This document shows positions 8,256-16,986 of a stretch of 64,000 nt of DNA, in pieces (position 1 is the first letter of the stretch; each line of letters opens with the position of its first letter). The notes under the pieces are model-generated. The model was not told where the DNA came from and made no database searches. It saw nothing but the letters and a program-made list of their open reading frames with translations. Where the stretch lies: contig NZ_FQVL01000002.1 of NCBI RefSeq assembly GCF_900129355.1, positions 186,001 to 250,000 of the forward strand. Direction: 5' to 3'. Made by a program: the position numbers and the translations under genes. The DNA is from Seinonella peptonophila (GTDB lineage Bacteria > Bacillota > Bacilli > Thermoactinomycetales > Thermoactinomycetaceae).

Positions 8256-9308
8256 CTATAAAGCCTTAAATTGATTGAGATCAAGAGCTTGAATTACTTT
8301 AACGAGTAACTTTACTGTCATTTCGACATCCTTTTTACTAATCATGGAAACATGGCTATGTATATATCGAGCAGCTACACCAATCACAATTGAAGGTACT
8401 CCTTGCTTAAACATATGAAATCTTCCTGCATCTGTACCTCCGCCCGGCATCACTTCGATTTGATGTGGGATTTGATTTTTCTCGGCAATGTCGATTACAA
8501 AATCACGTAATCCTCGATGTGGAATCATCGATGCGTCTAAAAATGTAATCAATGGCCCACCACCTAATCGCGCTTTATGATTTTGCTCTCCACCAGGTCC
8601 ATCCTCGGCGATTCCTACATCGATTGCAAAGGCAAGATCGGGCTCAGTTACATGAGGTGTGGTAGCAGCCCCACGTAAACCTACTTCTTCTTGTACAGTT
8701 GCCCCAGCAATAACGGTATTAGGATGTTTCTCTTTCTGTAATTGTTTTAAAACTTCAATGACAACATAGCAACCCATCCGATTATCAAGTGCTTTCGCAA
8801 GGATTGTATCACCGTCAGGCATAATTTCAAAGGGGCAAATGGGAACAATCGGGTCACCGACACGAATTCCCCATTCTTTTACTTGTTCTTCGCTTTTGGC
8901 GCCTACATCAATAAACATTTCTTTCATTGAATAGACTCGTTTTCGTTCTTCAGGTGTTAAAATATGTGGGGGCTTAGAACCAATCACCCCCGTAAAAACT
9001 CTCTGCTGGGTTACAATTGAGACACGTTGAGAAAGTAGCACTTGGCTCCACCAGCCACCGATTGGTGTGAAACGCAAATACCCATTATTGGTAATTTCAT
9101 TCACCATAAAACCGACTTCATCCAAATGCCCTGCGATTAAAATGCGAGGAGACGTTTCCGTACCATTTACTTCACCAAAAATACTCCCCAATTGATCCGT
9201 AACAATTTTTGTACCAGCCATTTCTAATTCACGATGCATAATGTCATGTACTTCTTGTTCAAACCCAGAAACAGCTTTTGCCTCTGTTAATTCTTTTAAT
9301 AAACGCAT
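8256..9308 (-). CDS. M42-family metallopeptidase (glutamyl aminopeptidase-like)
   Basis: 350 residues. M42 peptidases are dodecameric cytosolic di-zinc aminopeptidases. Visible motifs: AGHLDEVGFMV (metal His/Asp), the central DNRMGCYVVIEVL metal Asp, VQEEVGLRGA (catalytic Glu and metal Glu), AIDVGIAEDGPG, and the C-terminal SIVIGVAARYIHSHVSMIS with the last metal His. Substrates are short peptides. A paralogue at 14202 sits inside a PTS operon. The ATG is preceded by ATGGAGTTGATGAA. It is probably monocistronic. Confidence 0.93.
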   Translation of the reverse strand: MRLLKELTEAKAVSGFEQEVHDIMHRELEMAGTKIVTDQLGSIFGEVNGTETSPRILIAGHLDEVGFMVNEITNNGYLRFTPIGGWWSQVLLSQRVSIVTQQRVFTGVIGSKPPHILTPEERKRVYSMKEMFIDVGAKSEEQVKEWGIRVGDPIVPICPFEIMPDGDTILAKALDNRMGCYVVIEVLKQLQKEKHPNTVIAGATVQEEVGLRGAATTPHVTEPDLAFAIDVGIAEDGPGGEQNHKARLGGGPLITFLDASMIPHRGLRDFVIDIAEKNQIPHQIEVMPGGGTDAGRFHMFKQGVPSIVIGVAARYIHSHVSMISKKDVEMTVKLLVKVIQALDLNQFKAL

Positions 9309-9518
9309 TTCATCAACTCCATGTGGCTCATTTCTTCTATGTATTTTTTACCATTTGAATATGATCTATTCTTAATAGGATCTTATATTTATGACATGCA
9401 ATATTTGATAATATTTATAAAGAAATGTATAATCTAGGTGGAAAAAATGAATAGCCCATCATACTAAAAATGTTGACATGGGTGTTAAAGATTTACAGAT
9501 TTTATGGGAGATGGGGCT

Positions 9519-10358
9519 ATGTTTCATCTACGATCCATAGGGATTGTATGTATGGGCTTTTTTTTATTGGTAACTGGTTGTTCTGATGGTCAGGCGGTCA
9601 ATCAAACCCAAGCAAAAGTAAAAGCAGAGCATTTAAAAGCAATTAAAGAACAAAAACAAGCGCAATTTACAAGCCAAAAGAAATTAGAAGAGCAGCAAAC
9701 CATAGCAATGAAAGAAAGTTCAGCATTGCTAAAAAACCCGATTATTTTACACGGTCCACGACAAAAGAAGCAAATTGCACTCACCTTTGATGACGGACCT
9801 GAAACAGTTTATACAAAGAAAATCTTAAAAATCCTAAAAGATGAGAAAGTACCTGCTACCTTTTTTGTCATTGGAAATCAAGCACAAGCATATCCTGAAA
9901 TGCTGCGACAGATTCTCGAAGAGGGTCATGTAATTGCCAGTCATAGTTGGCAGCACAAATATTTACCTAAATTAAATCCCAATTCCTTACATGACGATCT
10001 TGAAAAAACAAATCGTATTGTTTATGAAAAGACTGGGAAGAACATGCAACTTTTGCGACCACCCTATGGTGCAGCCGAAAAAATTAATAGCCAACTGAAA
10101 GGACTTAATTTTACGGTTGTGAACTGGGATGTTGATACACTAGATTGGACGCCAAATCGAACACCTGAACAAATCTTTCAGACTGTAATCAATAATGCTA
10201 AAAATGGAAGCATTGTGTTACAACATAATGGTGGAGGAAATCGTTCAGCTACTACAGTCGCCTTACCAAGAATTATCCATGCGCTTCGTGAAAAAGGGTT
10301 TACTTTTGTTACAGTGGATAAATTGCTTCAAATTCCTGCCTATACAAACGAACCATAA
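9519..10358 (+). CDS. lipoprotein polysaccharide deacetylase (NodB domain)
   Basis: About 279 residues. The signal peptide ends in a lipobox, FFLLVTGC, so the protein is lipid-anchored outside the membrane. A charged, glutamine/lysine-rich coil (about residues 25-70) precedes the NodB domain: TFDDGP (catalytic base and metal Asp), HSWQHKYL (metal His pair), RPPYG, and VLQHNGGG. Such enzymes remove acetyl groups from peptidoglycan GlcNAc or MurNAc. The ATG at 9519 follows GGGAG; the upstream in-frame ATG at 9504 lacks a ribosome site. It ends at a strong terminator. Confidence 0.9.
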   Translation: MFHLRSIGIVCMGFFLLVTGCSDGQAVNQTQAKVKAEHLKAIKEQKQAQFTSQKKLEEQQTIAMKESSALLKNPIILHGPRQKKQIALTFDDGPETVYTKKILKILKDEKVPATFFVIGNQAQAYPEMLRQILEEGHVIASHSWQHKYLPKLNPNSLHDDLEKTNRIVYEKTGKNMQLLRPPYGAAEKINSQLKGLNFTVVNWDVDTLDWTPNRTPEQIFQTVINNAKNGSIVLQHNGGGNRSATTVALPRIIHALREKGFTFVTVDKLLQIPAYTNEP

Positions 10359-10393
10359 AGGCTAGCCTATACATTTTTAGGCTAGCCTTTTTC
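10357..10393 (+). terminator. terminator after the polysaccharide deacetylase gene
   Basis: AAAGGCTAGCCTA (10357-10369) pairs with TAGGCTAGCCTTT (10378-10390), followed by a T-run. The symmetric arms could also stop leftward RNase P transcripts. Confidence 0.92.
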
Positions 10394-10397
10394 ATAA

Positions 10398-10426
10398 ATA
10401 AAAAAGACGCTGGTTAGCGTCTTTGG
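10398..10426 (-). terminator. terminator of RNase P RNA
   Basis: Minus strand: AAAGACGCT AACC AGCGTCTTT followed by TTTATTT. It lies just past the 3' end of rnpB. Confidence 0.92.
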
Positions 10427-10435
10427 ACAAGCTTT

Positions 10436-10832
10436 AAGAAGCAAACAATAAGCCGAGTTCTGTCCTTCTTGTGGTCATTGCGATGGCTTGAACATCTGCC
10501 ACATTGAAGGGGTAATCATCTCTCTAGACCTCATATTGCTATGAGGTTCAAGCGACCAACCCGAGATCACTGCGGGCAACAGTATCTGATCTCCTATCCG
10601 GTCTTGCTTTGGGTGGGGTTTACCTAGCCAACATGTCTCCATGTTGCTGGTGCGCTCTTACCGCACCGTTGCATCCTTACCTGTGAGAATCAGCTTCTCC
10701 ATCGGCGGTCTTCATTTCTGTGGCACTAGCCTTAGGGTTGCCCCCACCGGCCGTTAGCCGGCACCCTGCCCTATAAAGCTCGGACTTTCCTCTCGTGGTA
10801 TTCACCACCAGCGATTACCTCGTTTACTTCTC
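10436..10832 (-). ncRNA. rnpB: RNase P RNA
   Basis: The catalytic RNA that trims tRNA 5' leaders. The universally conserved P4-region sequence GAGGAAAGTCCGAGC is at about 10800-10786, and the 3' partner ACAGAACTCGGCTTA is near 10445. The two ends can form an 11-bp P1 helix: GAAGTAAACGA (10830-10820) with TTGTTTGCTTC (10448-10438), so the ends are placed just outside. Further conserved blocks such as GCAACGGTG and GGTAAACCCC are present. Length, about 395 nt, is normal. No coding gene overlaps it. Confidence 0.95.
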
Positions 10833-10925
10833 ACCTGATTCTTCATTGTACCATAAAGAAGAATATATAATAAATAACTCTTTGTTGGTAATCTCTTCCT
10901 AATAACGAATTTACATCATTTCACC

Positions 10926-12029
10926 TCATCTAAACTGAAACGGGTTCGTATTTACTTGTGAAACGGTAATAGCAAGCTGTGATAACGCACCTTGCAGATT
11001 CTCTTTTAATGGCTCTAACGCCAAGTGTTCGATATGATGTCCGGGATCTATCAATACAAATCCTGCCAGCCAAGCATCTTGTGCTGTATGAAAATCAAGA
11101 TCACCTGTAATCAACACATCTGCGCCCTGCTTCAATGCTCTTGGCCAATAGCGACCTCCAGCTCCTCCTAATACTGCTACTCGTTTGATTTTCTTAGTAG
11201 GATCACCGACCAAACGTAATCCATCTACTTGATATTCTTTCTTTATGACCTTTATTAGTTGTTCCAAACTTAATTCTTTTTCTAAATCCCCTATCCGACC
11301 CAATCCATATTCTTTGCCTGCTTGTTTTAAAGGATATAGGTCATAGGCCACTTCTTCATATGGATGGTTTGCAAAGAGCGCTGTCAATACTTTATTTGTC
11401 AACTTTTCGGGCAAAATCGTCTCCAACCGTGTCTCTGCTACCTCTTCTAACTTACCCGCTTTGCCAATAAATGGATTCGTTCCAGATTGAGGTAGAAAGG
11501 TTCCCGTTCCTTGCTGGCGAAACGTACAGTGACTATAATTACCAATCCATCCTGCACCCGCGTCTGTTATCGCTCGAATAACTTGTTGTTCATGACTAAT
11601 CGGCACAGTTACTACTAGCTTTACTAATGACTCTATGTAATGAATCTCAAGTGGTTTAACCGATTGTAACTGAAGTCTTTGGGCAAGAACATCATTAACA
11701 CCACCGATAGCTGTATCCAAATTTGTATGGGCGACCAAAATATTGATCTCATGTGCCAAAGCCTTTGTGAGCAGCCTTCCCTTAGGAGTTGATGTATCAA
11801 TGGTAGTCAGCGGTCGATACAAAATCGCGTGATGCGTAATGATCCAATTTAAACCTTTTTGAATCGCTTCATCTATAACTGCCTCTGTCACATCGAGCGT
11901 GAGCAGTACCCCCTTTACCTCTTGTTGCGGGTTTCCTACCTGTAAGCCAATTCGATCTTTTGGTACAGCTAGGGATGGCGGCGCGATCTGCTCCATTACC
12001 CTGATTAATGCTGTTCCTGTGACGCCCAT
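10926..12029 (-). CDS. yqfO: Nif3-like dinuclear metal center protein (YqfO type)
   Basis: About 367 residues, close to B. subtilis YqfO (373). Two Nif3 halves carry metal-site histidines (ITHHAILYRPL, AHTNLD, and the C-terminal DLDFHTAQDA and IDPGHHIEHLALE). They flank an inserted PII-like domain at about residues 130-230 (VKLVVTVPISHEQQVIRAI to FANHPYEEVAYDLYPL). The biochemical role is unsettled; some homologues act as GTP cyclohydrolase-like or metal-chaperone proteins. The ATG at 12029 has an AAAGGATG site and overlaps the 3' end of trmK by 25 nt, the same pairing as in Bacillus. Confidence 0.9.
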   Translation of the reverse strand: MGVTGTALIRVMEQIAPPSLAVPKDRIGLQVGNPQQEVKGVLLTLDVTEAVIDEAIQKGLNWIITHHAILYRPLTTIDTSTPKGRLLTKALAHEINILVAHTNLDTAIGGVNDVLAQRLQLQSVKPLEIHYIESLVKLVVTVPISHEQQVIRAITDAGAGWIGNYSHCTFRQQGTGTFLPQSGTNPFIGKAGKLEEVAETRLETILPEKLTNKVLTALFANHPYEEVAYDLYPLKQAGKEYGLGRIGDLEKELSLEQLIKVIKKEYQVDGLRLVGDPTKKIKRVAVLGGAGGRYWPRALKQGADVLITGDLDFHTAQDAWLAGFVLIDPGHHIEHLALEPLKENLQGALSQLAITVSQVNTNPFQFR

Positions 12030-12730
12030 CGAATCATCCTTTCCCATTGTTTGAGCTCTTGATTTAATTGATCACGTTTTTGTATGGCTTGACTACCTTT
12101 TGATTGAGCAAGTTGTGCAAAAATCCGGGTTCTTTTTTCGTGTTCTTCCTTTAGTCGTCTGACTAACAGGGGATGTTGATCTTTCCAAAGTAAAGGACCT
12201 ATTTTTAATAGTTCTTGTTGTGTTAGAAATGGGTCTTGATAAAGTTGATCATCATATCCTGGCTCTGCAACAAGTAAATCGTAAATGATGCCAGACTCCT
12301 CGATCAAATCTTCAGCAATCAATCGCCAACCATTTATCTGAAGCCAACTTCGAATAATATCAGCAGCTACATTTGGTTGTAATATGAGTCGTTCAACGGT
12401 GTGTAGTCGCTGAACTCCTTGCTCCAAAATATCTCTGATCAATACACCCCCCATTCCAGCGATGACCACAACATCTATCTCATCTGGCTGACAAATTGTA
12501 AGCCCGTCTCCCAACCGTACATCAATCTTACTCTCATACCCATATCGCTTCACTTGTTGGCATGCATTTCGATAAGGCCCTCGATTCAGTTCTCCAGCAA
12601 TTCCTTTTTCTAAAACATCTTCTATGGCTAAATGCAATAATAAATAAGCATGATCAGCCCCAATGTCAACCACACGTTTCCCGTTTGGAACATAGGATGC
12701 TATTTTTTGTATCCGCACAGATATATCCAT
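12005..12730 (-). CDS. trmK: tRNA (adenine(22)-N1)-methyltransferase TrmK
   Basis: About 241 residues from MDISVRIQKIASYVPNG. An in-frame ATG at 12799 would add 23 cysteine-rich residues with no family support. The class I SAM fold shows KRVVDIGADHAYLLLHL (motif I), DVRLGDGL, and VVIAGMGGVLIRDIL. The C-terminal helical half (EEHEKRTRIFAQL to WERMI) is the TrmK coiled coil. It methylates N1 of A22 in tRNA. In B. subtilis trmK follows sigA-cccA closely; here a 7-kb insertion separates them. Confidence 0.92.
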   Translation of the reverse strand: MDISVRIQKIASYVPNGKRVVDIGADHAYLLLHLAIEDVLEKGIAGELNRGPYRNACQQVKRYGYESKIDVRLGDGLTICQPDEIDVVVIAGMGGVLIRDILEQGVQRLHTVERLILQPNVAADIIRSWLQINGWRLIAEDLIEESGIIYDLLVAEPGYDDQLYQDPFLTQQELLKIGPLLWKDQHPLLVRRLKEEHEKRTRIFAQLAQSKGSQAIQKRDQLNQELKQWERMIRWASQEQH

Positions 12731-12838
12731 CCAACCTTCACTCTTTCTACGCAGTGTTGTTTCATTATAGCAAAGATTACATATACAAGGTTTAGGCAAT
12801 CATGGAGCCAATATTTTGATCACATTTGAATACATTCT

Positions 12839-12895
12839 AAATAAATATAGATTTATTTACATATAATATGTTATGATCACATTAAATCATAACAT
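12839..12895 (+). promoter_or_regulatory. promoter and operator region of the sgc-like operon
   Basis: A -10-like TATAAT (12862-12867) is followed at once by a perfect inverted repeat ATGTTATGAT (12868-12877) / ATCATAACAT (12886-12895) with an 8-nt spacer. A second perfect repeat, AAATAAAT / ATTTATTT, lies at 12839-12846 and 12851-12858. GATCACATT also occurs twice (12818 and 12875). The first repeat sits where a DeoR-type repressor would block transcription, and the regulator gene is the next one downstream. The -35 is not clear. Confidence 0.6.
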
Positions 12896-12936
12896 CTCAT
12901 AAATGATCATAAAGTATCAATCAAAGGAGGTATGAA

Positions 12937-13710
12937 ATGCTTCCAGCAGAACGCCAAGAAAAAATTGTTCAACATGTGAATGCGCATGGATTTGTTAGCA
13001 TTTCTGAACTCATTGAGATGTTTCATGTATCAAAACCTACGATTATGCGTGATCTGATTAAATTAGAAGATTTAAGTTTGATAGTGCGGACTTATGGAGG
13101 TGCAAGTAGCCTACACAAAGGAACTCGCTTTGAACCAAAACACATTTTAAAAGAGATTCATGCTACAGAACAAAAAGAAAGAATTGCTTCGCTAGCCTTC
13201 GATGAGTTTATACATCCAGGAGAAACCATTCTTCTCGACTCTGGCACAACAACTCTCATGTTAGCAAAGCGTTTAGTCGCGATGGACAATCTCACGGTTA
13301 TTACAAATGACATCAAAATTGCCATGCTTTTAAGTGACAATGAAAATATTGAATTGGTCGTCTTAGGTGGTCAACGCAGAAAAAGCGTCTATAGTTTAAC
13401 CGGCCCGATAACAGAGAATATTTTACAAAATTTAAATGTAGATAAAACATTCTTAGGGATGGATGCTGTCGACATGACCAAAGGGATGACAAATTCAAAC
13501 ATTGAAGAAACTCGTTTAAAACGAATGATGATCGAAGCGGCTGGACAAACGATTTTACTTGCCGATAGCAGTAAGTTGGACAAGGTTGCCTTTTCTAAAA
13601 TCGCTGATTTAGATGTGTTAGATGTAATGATTACTGATGATGAACAATTAGATCAACAACATGTTCAAATGATACAAAATCTAGGGATTGACCTACGAAT
13701 TTCCACTTAG
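12937..13710 (+). CDS. DeoR-family transcriptional regulator (SgcR-like)
   Basis: 257 residues. The N-terminal helix-turn-helix MLPAERQEKIVQHVNAHGFV...VSKPTIMRDL is followed by a DeoR sugar-phosphate sensor domain with GETILLDSGTTTLMLAKRL, TVITNDIKIA, VVLGGQRR and the ligand loop TFLGMDAVD, and the C-terminal ILLADSSKLDKVAF. Such proteins usually repress their operon until a phosphorylated sugar binds. It is the first gene of the PTS operon, behind AAAGGAGGTATGAA, with palindromes at its promoter. Position and partners match E. coli sgcR. Confidence 0.9.
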   Translation: MLPAERQEKIVQHVNAHGFVSISELIEMFHVSKPTIMRDLIKLEDLSLIVRTYGGASSLHKGTRFEPKHILKEIHATEQKERIASLAFDEFIHPGETILLDSGTTTLMLAKRLVAMDNLTVITNDIKIAMLLSDNENIELVVLGGQRRKSVYSLTGPITENILQNLNVDKTFLGMDAVDMTKGMTNSNIEETRLKRMMIEAAGQTILLADSSKLDKVAFSKIADLDVLDVMITDDEQLDQQHVQMIQNLGIDLRIST

Positions 13711-13725
13711 GATTGGAGGATAAGT

Positions 13726-14205
13726 ATGAGCCAACTGATTCAACTTCTGCGACCTACGACTGTCTTTCTCGATTTAAAACCGGAAAGTAAGATAGATCTA
13801 CTCACATTTCTTTCTGGTCAATTACAAAATCAAGATATCGTTTATCCAAGCTACGCAAACGCAGTAATAGCAAGAGAAAAGATTTACCCAACCGGTCTGC
13901 AAACATCTGTATGTGGTGTTGCTATCCCTCATACTGACCCCGAACACGTGAAAATGGAAGCGGTCTCTTTTGCATCATTATCCAAACCCGTAACCTTTCA
14001 AATGATGGGAATGAATGATCAACAAGTAGAAGTAAACTTGATTTTTATGCTTGCAATGAAAGAACCACATGGTCAGCTTGAGATGTTACAAGAACTAACA
14101 GGTCTATTTCAAAATCCAGATCGATTAATGGAGTTGACAAGGGCTTCATCAGTTGAACAAATTTTTCAGATCATAAAAGAGAGTCGAAAGGATGAAGCCC
14201 TTTGA
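13726..14205 (+). CDS. PTS EIIA component, galactitol/fructose type (SgcA-like)
   Basis: 159 residues. EIIA takes phosphate from HPr on a histidine and passes it to EIIB; here the likely site is His69 in GVAIPHTDPEHVKMEAV. The C-terminal MKEPHGQLEMLQELTGLFQNP is typical of the fructose/mannitol EIIA fold. It lies between the regulator and the M42 peptidase gene, 15 nt after the former and overlapping the latter's TTG start, so it is translationally coupled. Confidence 0.9.
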   Translation: MSQLIQLLRPTTVFLDLKPESKIDLLTFLSGQLQNQDIVYPSYANAVIAREKIYPTGLQTSVCGVAIPHTDPEHVKMEAVSFASLSKPVTFQMMGMNDQQVEVNLIFMLAMKEPHGQLEMLQELTGLFQNPDRLMELTRASSVEQIFQIIKESRKDEAL

Positions 14206-15299
14206 AAAAACTAATTGAGGATTTAACAACATTAGTAGGAGTGTCATCAAGAGAAGATCAAGTGATTCAATATATGTTACAAGCTTTTCAAAAGGTCTCA
14301 TCAAATATTCAGATCGATAAATTAGGAAACTTAATCTGCCACTTTCCATCAGGGAAAAAAAATGCAAAAAAAGCGATGATTTTTGGTCATATGGATGAGA
14401 TTGGGTTTGTGATACGACAAATAGAAAAAGATGGATTTCTACGAGTTGATCGTGTTGGGGGTGTTCATGTACAAATTTTACCTGGGACAAGAGTAAATAT
14501 CTTAGGATCAAAAGGGAATGTTCCAGGAATCATTGGAATCAAGTCACATCACTTTATGAAACCAATTGAGAAAAATAACTTACCCACAATTGAATCTCTA
14601 TATGTTGATATTGGGGCATCTTCAGCTCAACATGCGCGTCAATTAGGAGTCGAAATTGGTCAATTTATTTGTTTTCAATCAAATTTTGTGGAGTTAGCTG
14701 ATGGATTGATATCAAATAAATCGATGGATAACCGCGTCGCATGTGCCATCTTGATCGAGCTTGCTAACCGATTAGGTCAAACAAAAGAAAAGCTCAACTG
14801 GGATGTCTATCTCGTCGCATGTGTACAAGAAGAAGTAAATATACGTGGTATCTTACCAGCAGTACGTCGAATCCAGCCTGACATATCGATTGGAATCGAT
14901 GTGACCCCAGCCTGCGATACACCTGAACTAAAGGGCTTCACACCCGTTGAACTTGGAAAAGGGCCAGCTTTTACATTTTATAATTTTCATGGTCGTGGAA
15001 CACTAGCTGGCGTGATGCCTGATGAACGTTTACTACAAACTCTGATCAAAACAGCTAAAGAAAATCAAATTTCGTACCAACGTGAAGTAGCAATCGGGGT
15101 GATAACAGAAAACGCCTATATTTTATTTGAAGAACATGGAATTCCTGTTGCTTCACTCTCTGTACCAACACGCTATACACATACACCGGTGGAAACGGTT
15201 TCTGTTCAAGACGTCGAGCAAGTTGTAAAAGTGCTCTATCCATTTTTAACCCAGTTGGATGAAGACAGTTCTTTTGGCAAAGATCATCTGTTACGTTGA
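14202..15299 (+). CDS. M42-family peptidase encoded in a PTS operon (SgcX-like)
   Basis: 365 residues starting at a TTG that overlaps the EIIA stop (TTGA), with GAAAGGATG as ribosome site. M42 motifs: FGHMDEIGFVIRQI, the metal Asp in MDNRVACAILIEL, VQEEVNIRGI (catalytic pair), IGIDVTPACDTPE, and VPTRYTHTPVETV. The residues needed for di-zinc catalysis appear present, although GxDAGRF of its paralogue is replaced by GVITENAYI here, which may alter substrate. Its place between EIIA and EIIB matches E. coli sgcX and frvX. Why a peptidase accompanies a sugar PTS is unresolved. Confidence 0.9.
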   Translation: MKKLIEDLTTLVGVSSREDQVIQYMLQAFQKVSSNIQIDKLGNLICHFPSGKKNAKKAMIFGHMDEIGFVIRQIEKDGFLRVDRVGGVHVQILPGTRVNILGSKGNVPGIIGIKSHHFMKPIEKNNLPTIESLYVDIGASSAQHARQLGVEIGQFICFQSNFVELADGLISNKSMDNRVACAILIELANRLGQTKEKLNWDVYLVACVQEEVNIRGILPAVRRIQPDISIGIDVTPACDTPELKGFTPVELGKGPAFTFYNFHGRGTLAGVMPDERLLQTLIKTAKENQISYQREVAIGVITENAYILFEEHGIPVASLSVPTRYTHTPVETVSVQDVEQVVKVLYPFLTQLDEDSSFGKDHLLR

Positions 15300-15316
15300 A
15301 AGGAGGTGAGTCCCCA

Positions 15317-15592
15317 ATGAAGACGATTGTTATCGCTTGTGGTACAGGAGTAGCAACATCGACTGTAGTAGTCGAAAAGGTTAAAAATTTACTTCAAGAC
15401 AATGGAATTGAAGCTAATATTATCCAATGTACCATGAACGATGTTGCTGGACATGCAGATCATGCTGATTTGATTATTACAACCATGCATCTGGAAGATA
15501 ACTTTTCAAAACCTATTGTAACAGCAATTTCTTTCTTAACGGGGATTGGTCAAGAAGCGACTGAACAACAAATCCTACATCATCTCAAATAG
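15317..15592 (+). CDS. PTS EIIB component, galactitol type (SgcB/GatB-like)
   Basis: About 91 residues from MKTIVIACGTGVATSTVV, with Cys8 as the phosphorylated residue in the P-loop-like CGTGVATS. EIIB passes phosphate to the incoming sugar. The ATG at 15317 has an almost perfect ribosome site (AAAGGAGGTGAG); an in-frame TTG at 15296 overlaps the previous stop and is less likely. Between the M42 gene and EIIC, as in sgc. Confidence 0.92.
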   Translation: MKTIVIACGTGVATSTVVVEKVKNLLQDNGIEANIIQCTMNDVAGHADHADLIITTMHLEDNFSKPIVTAISFLTGIGQEATEQQILHHLK

Positions 15593-15616
15593 AGGCATAC
15601 GAAATGGGGGTTTCAG

Positions 15617-16948
15617 ATGGACATTATATTGAAAGCGTTTAACTATATCAGTGATCTAGGCGCAACAGTCATGATGCCAATTATTATCCTGATTATTGGT
15701 CTATTGTTTCAACTCTCCTTTAGTAAAGCCTTAAAAGCAGGAGTTACTGTAGGAGTAGGTTTTATTGGACTAAATCTTGTTTTGAGCCTCATCTGGGATT
15801 CAGTGGGGCCTGTCACAAAAATTTTAGTTGATAAATTCCACTTAAAATTATCGGTTGTAGATGCTGGTTGGCCAGCGGCGGCAGGCTTAGCCTTTGCCAC
15901 TAAAGTGGGTGCAGTGATTATTCCTTTTATCATTGTTGTGAACCTATTAATGCTTGTTAGTAAACAGACGAAAACGGTCGATATCGATATTTGGAATTAC
16001 TGGCATTTTGCCTTTACAGGTGCCATTGTGATGACACTGACCGATAGCCTTGTATTTGGTCTGATCGCTGCCGCTGCTCATTGTATCGTTACACTTAGAC
16101 TCGCCGATATTTCAGCAGAAAAGGTGCAAAAAGAAATAGGGATTCCTGGGATTTCGATTGCTCATGGTTCCGCTGTTACGGCGATTCCCATCACACTGTT
16201 GCTCGATAAACTGTATGACTTGATTCCTGGCTTAAAGCATAGCGATAAAAAAAGCTCATCTCTACAGCAAAAGCTTGGAATTCTTGGAGAACCAATGATT
16301 ATTGGACTTTTGCTAGGGGTTATTCTAGGAATTATTGTGCAGTATGATTTTAAGAAAACTGGAGAGTTAGCTATTTCAATGGGAGCACTTATGTTGCTCT
16401 TACCTAGAATGGTCAAAGTAATCATGGAAGGACTCATTCCAATCTCTGAAGGCGCGAAAGATTTTATGTCTAAACGGTTTAAAGGGTCCGAGTTTTATAT
16501 TGGGCTTGATTCAGCAGTTACACTTGGTCACCCAACGACTATTACAGTATCCATTTTACTTATACCGATCACACTCATCTTGGCAATGATTGTTCCCATG
16601 AATACAACACTTCCTTTTGGAGATTTAGCTGCGACAGCCTTCTTTGTAGCCCTCGTTACACCATTGCACCGTGGGCATTTGATACGGACCTTAATTACAG
16701 GAACTGTGATTATGGCAATTGTGCTGATGGTTGCTAGCTATTTTGGACCTATGATCACAGAGACTGCGGTCAATACAGGTTTTAAATTCCCAGAAGGTGC
16801 ATCGAAAATTACTGCCCTTACTGGAGGAAACTGGCTTGCCTTTATCATCAGTCAGGTATTGAACTGGAAATGGATCGGAGCACTTCTGCTCGCTATTTTA
16901 ACTGGTGGATTTCTTTTCTTTACACGTAAAACCAAACTTAAAGCGTAA
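15617..16948 (+). CDS. PTS EIIC permease, galactitol type (SgcC/GatC-like)
   Basis: 443 residues with about ten or more hydrophobic segments beginning ILKAFNYISDLGATVMMPIIIL. GatC-family features include VDAGWPAAAGLAFATKVGAVIIPF, the domain around SEFYIGLDSAVTLGHPTTITV, and LVTPLHRGHLIRTLITG. It forms the membrane channel that couples sugar uptake to phosphorylation. The substrate is unknown: galactitol is the family name, but the sgc context points to another alditol or pentose derivative. Confidence 0.92.
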   Translation: MDIILKAFNYISDLGATVMMPIIILIIGLLFQLSFSKALKAGVTVGVGFIGLNLVLSLIWDSVGPVTKILVDKFHLKLSVVDAGWPAAAGLAFATKVGAVIIPFIIVVNLLMLVSKQTKTVDIDIWNYWHFAFTGAIVMTLTDSLVFGLIAAAAHCIVTLRLADISAEKVQKEIGIPGISIAHGSAVTAIPITLLLDKLYDLIPGLKHSDKKSSSLQQKLGILGEPMIIGLLLGVILGIIVQYDFKKTGELAISMGALMLLLPRMVKVIMEGLIPISEGAKDFMSKRFKGSEFYIGLDSAVTLGHPTTITVSILLIPITLILAMIVPMNTTLPFGDLAATAFFVALVTPLHRGHLIRTLITGTVIMAIVLMVASYFGPMITETAVNTGFKFPEGASKITALTGGNWLAFIISQVLNWKWIGALLLAILTGGFLFFTRKTKLKA

Positions 16949-16986
16949 AAAACACTACTACTGCTATAAACTTGGAGGAGAATAAA

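Noticed and set aside
15630-15643. TGAAAGCGTTTAAC at the start of the EIIC gene, resembling a CcpA cre site
   Set aside because: The last two positions deviate from the cre consensus and the site lies inside a coding region; too weak to call.
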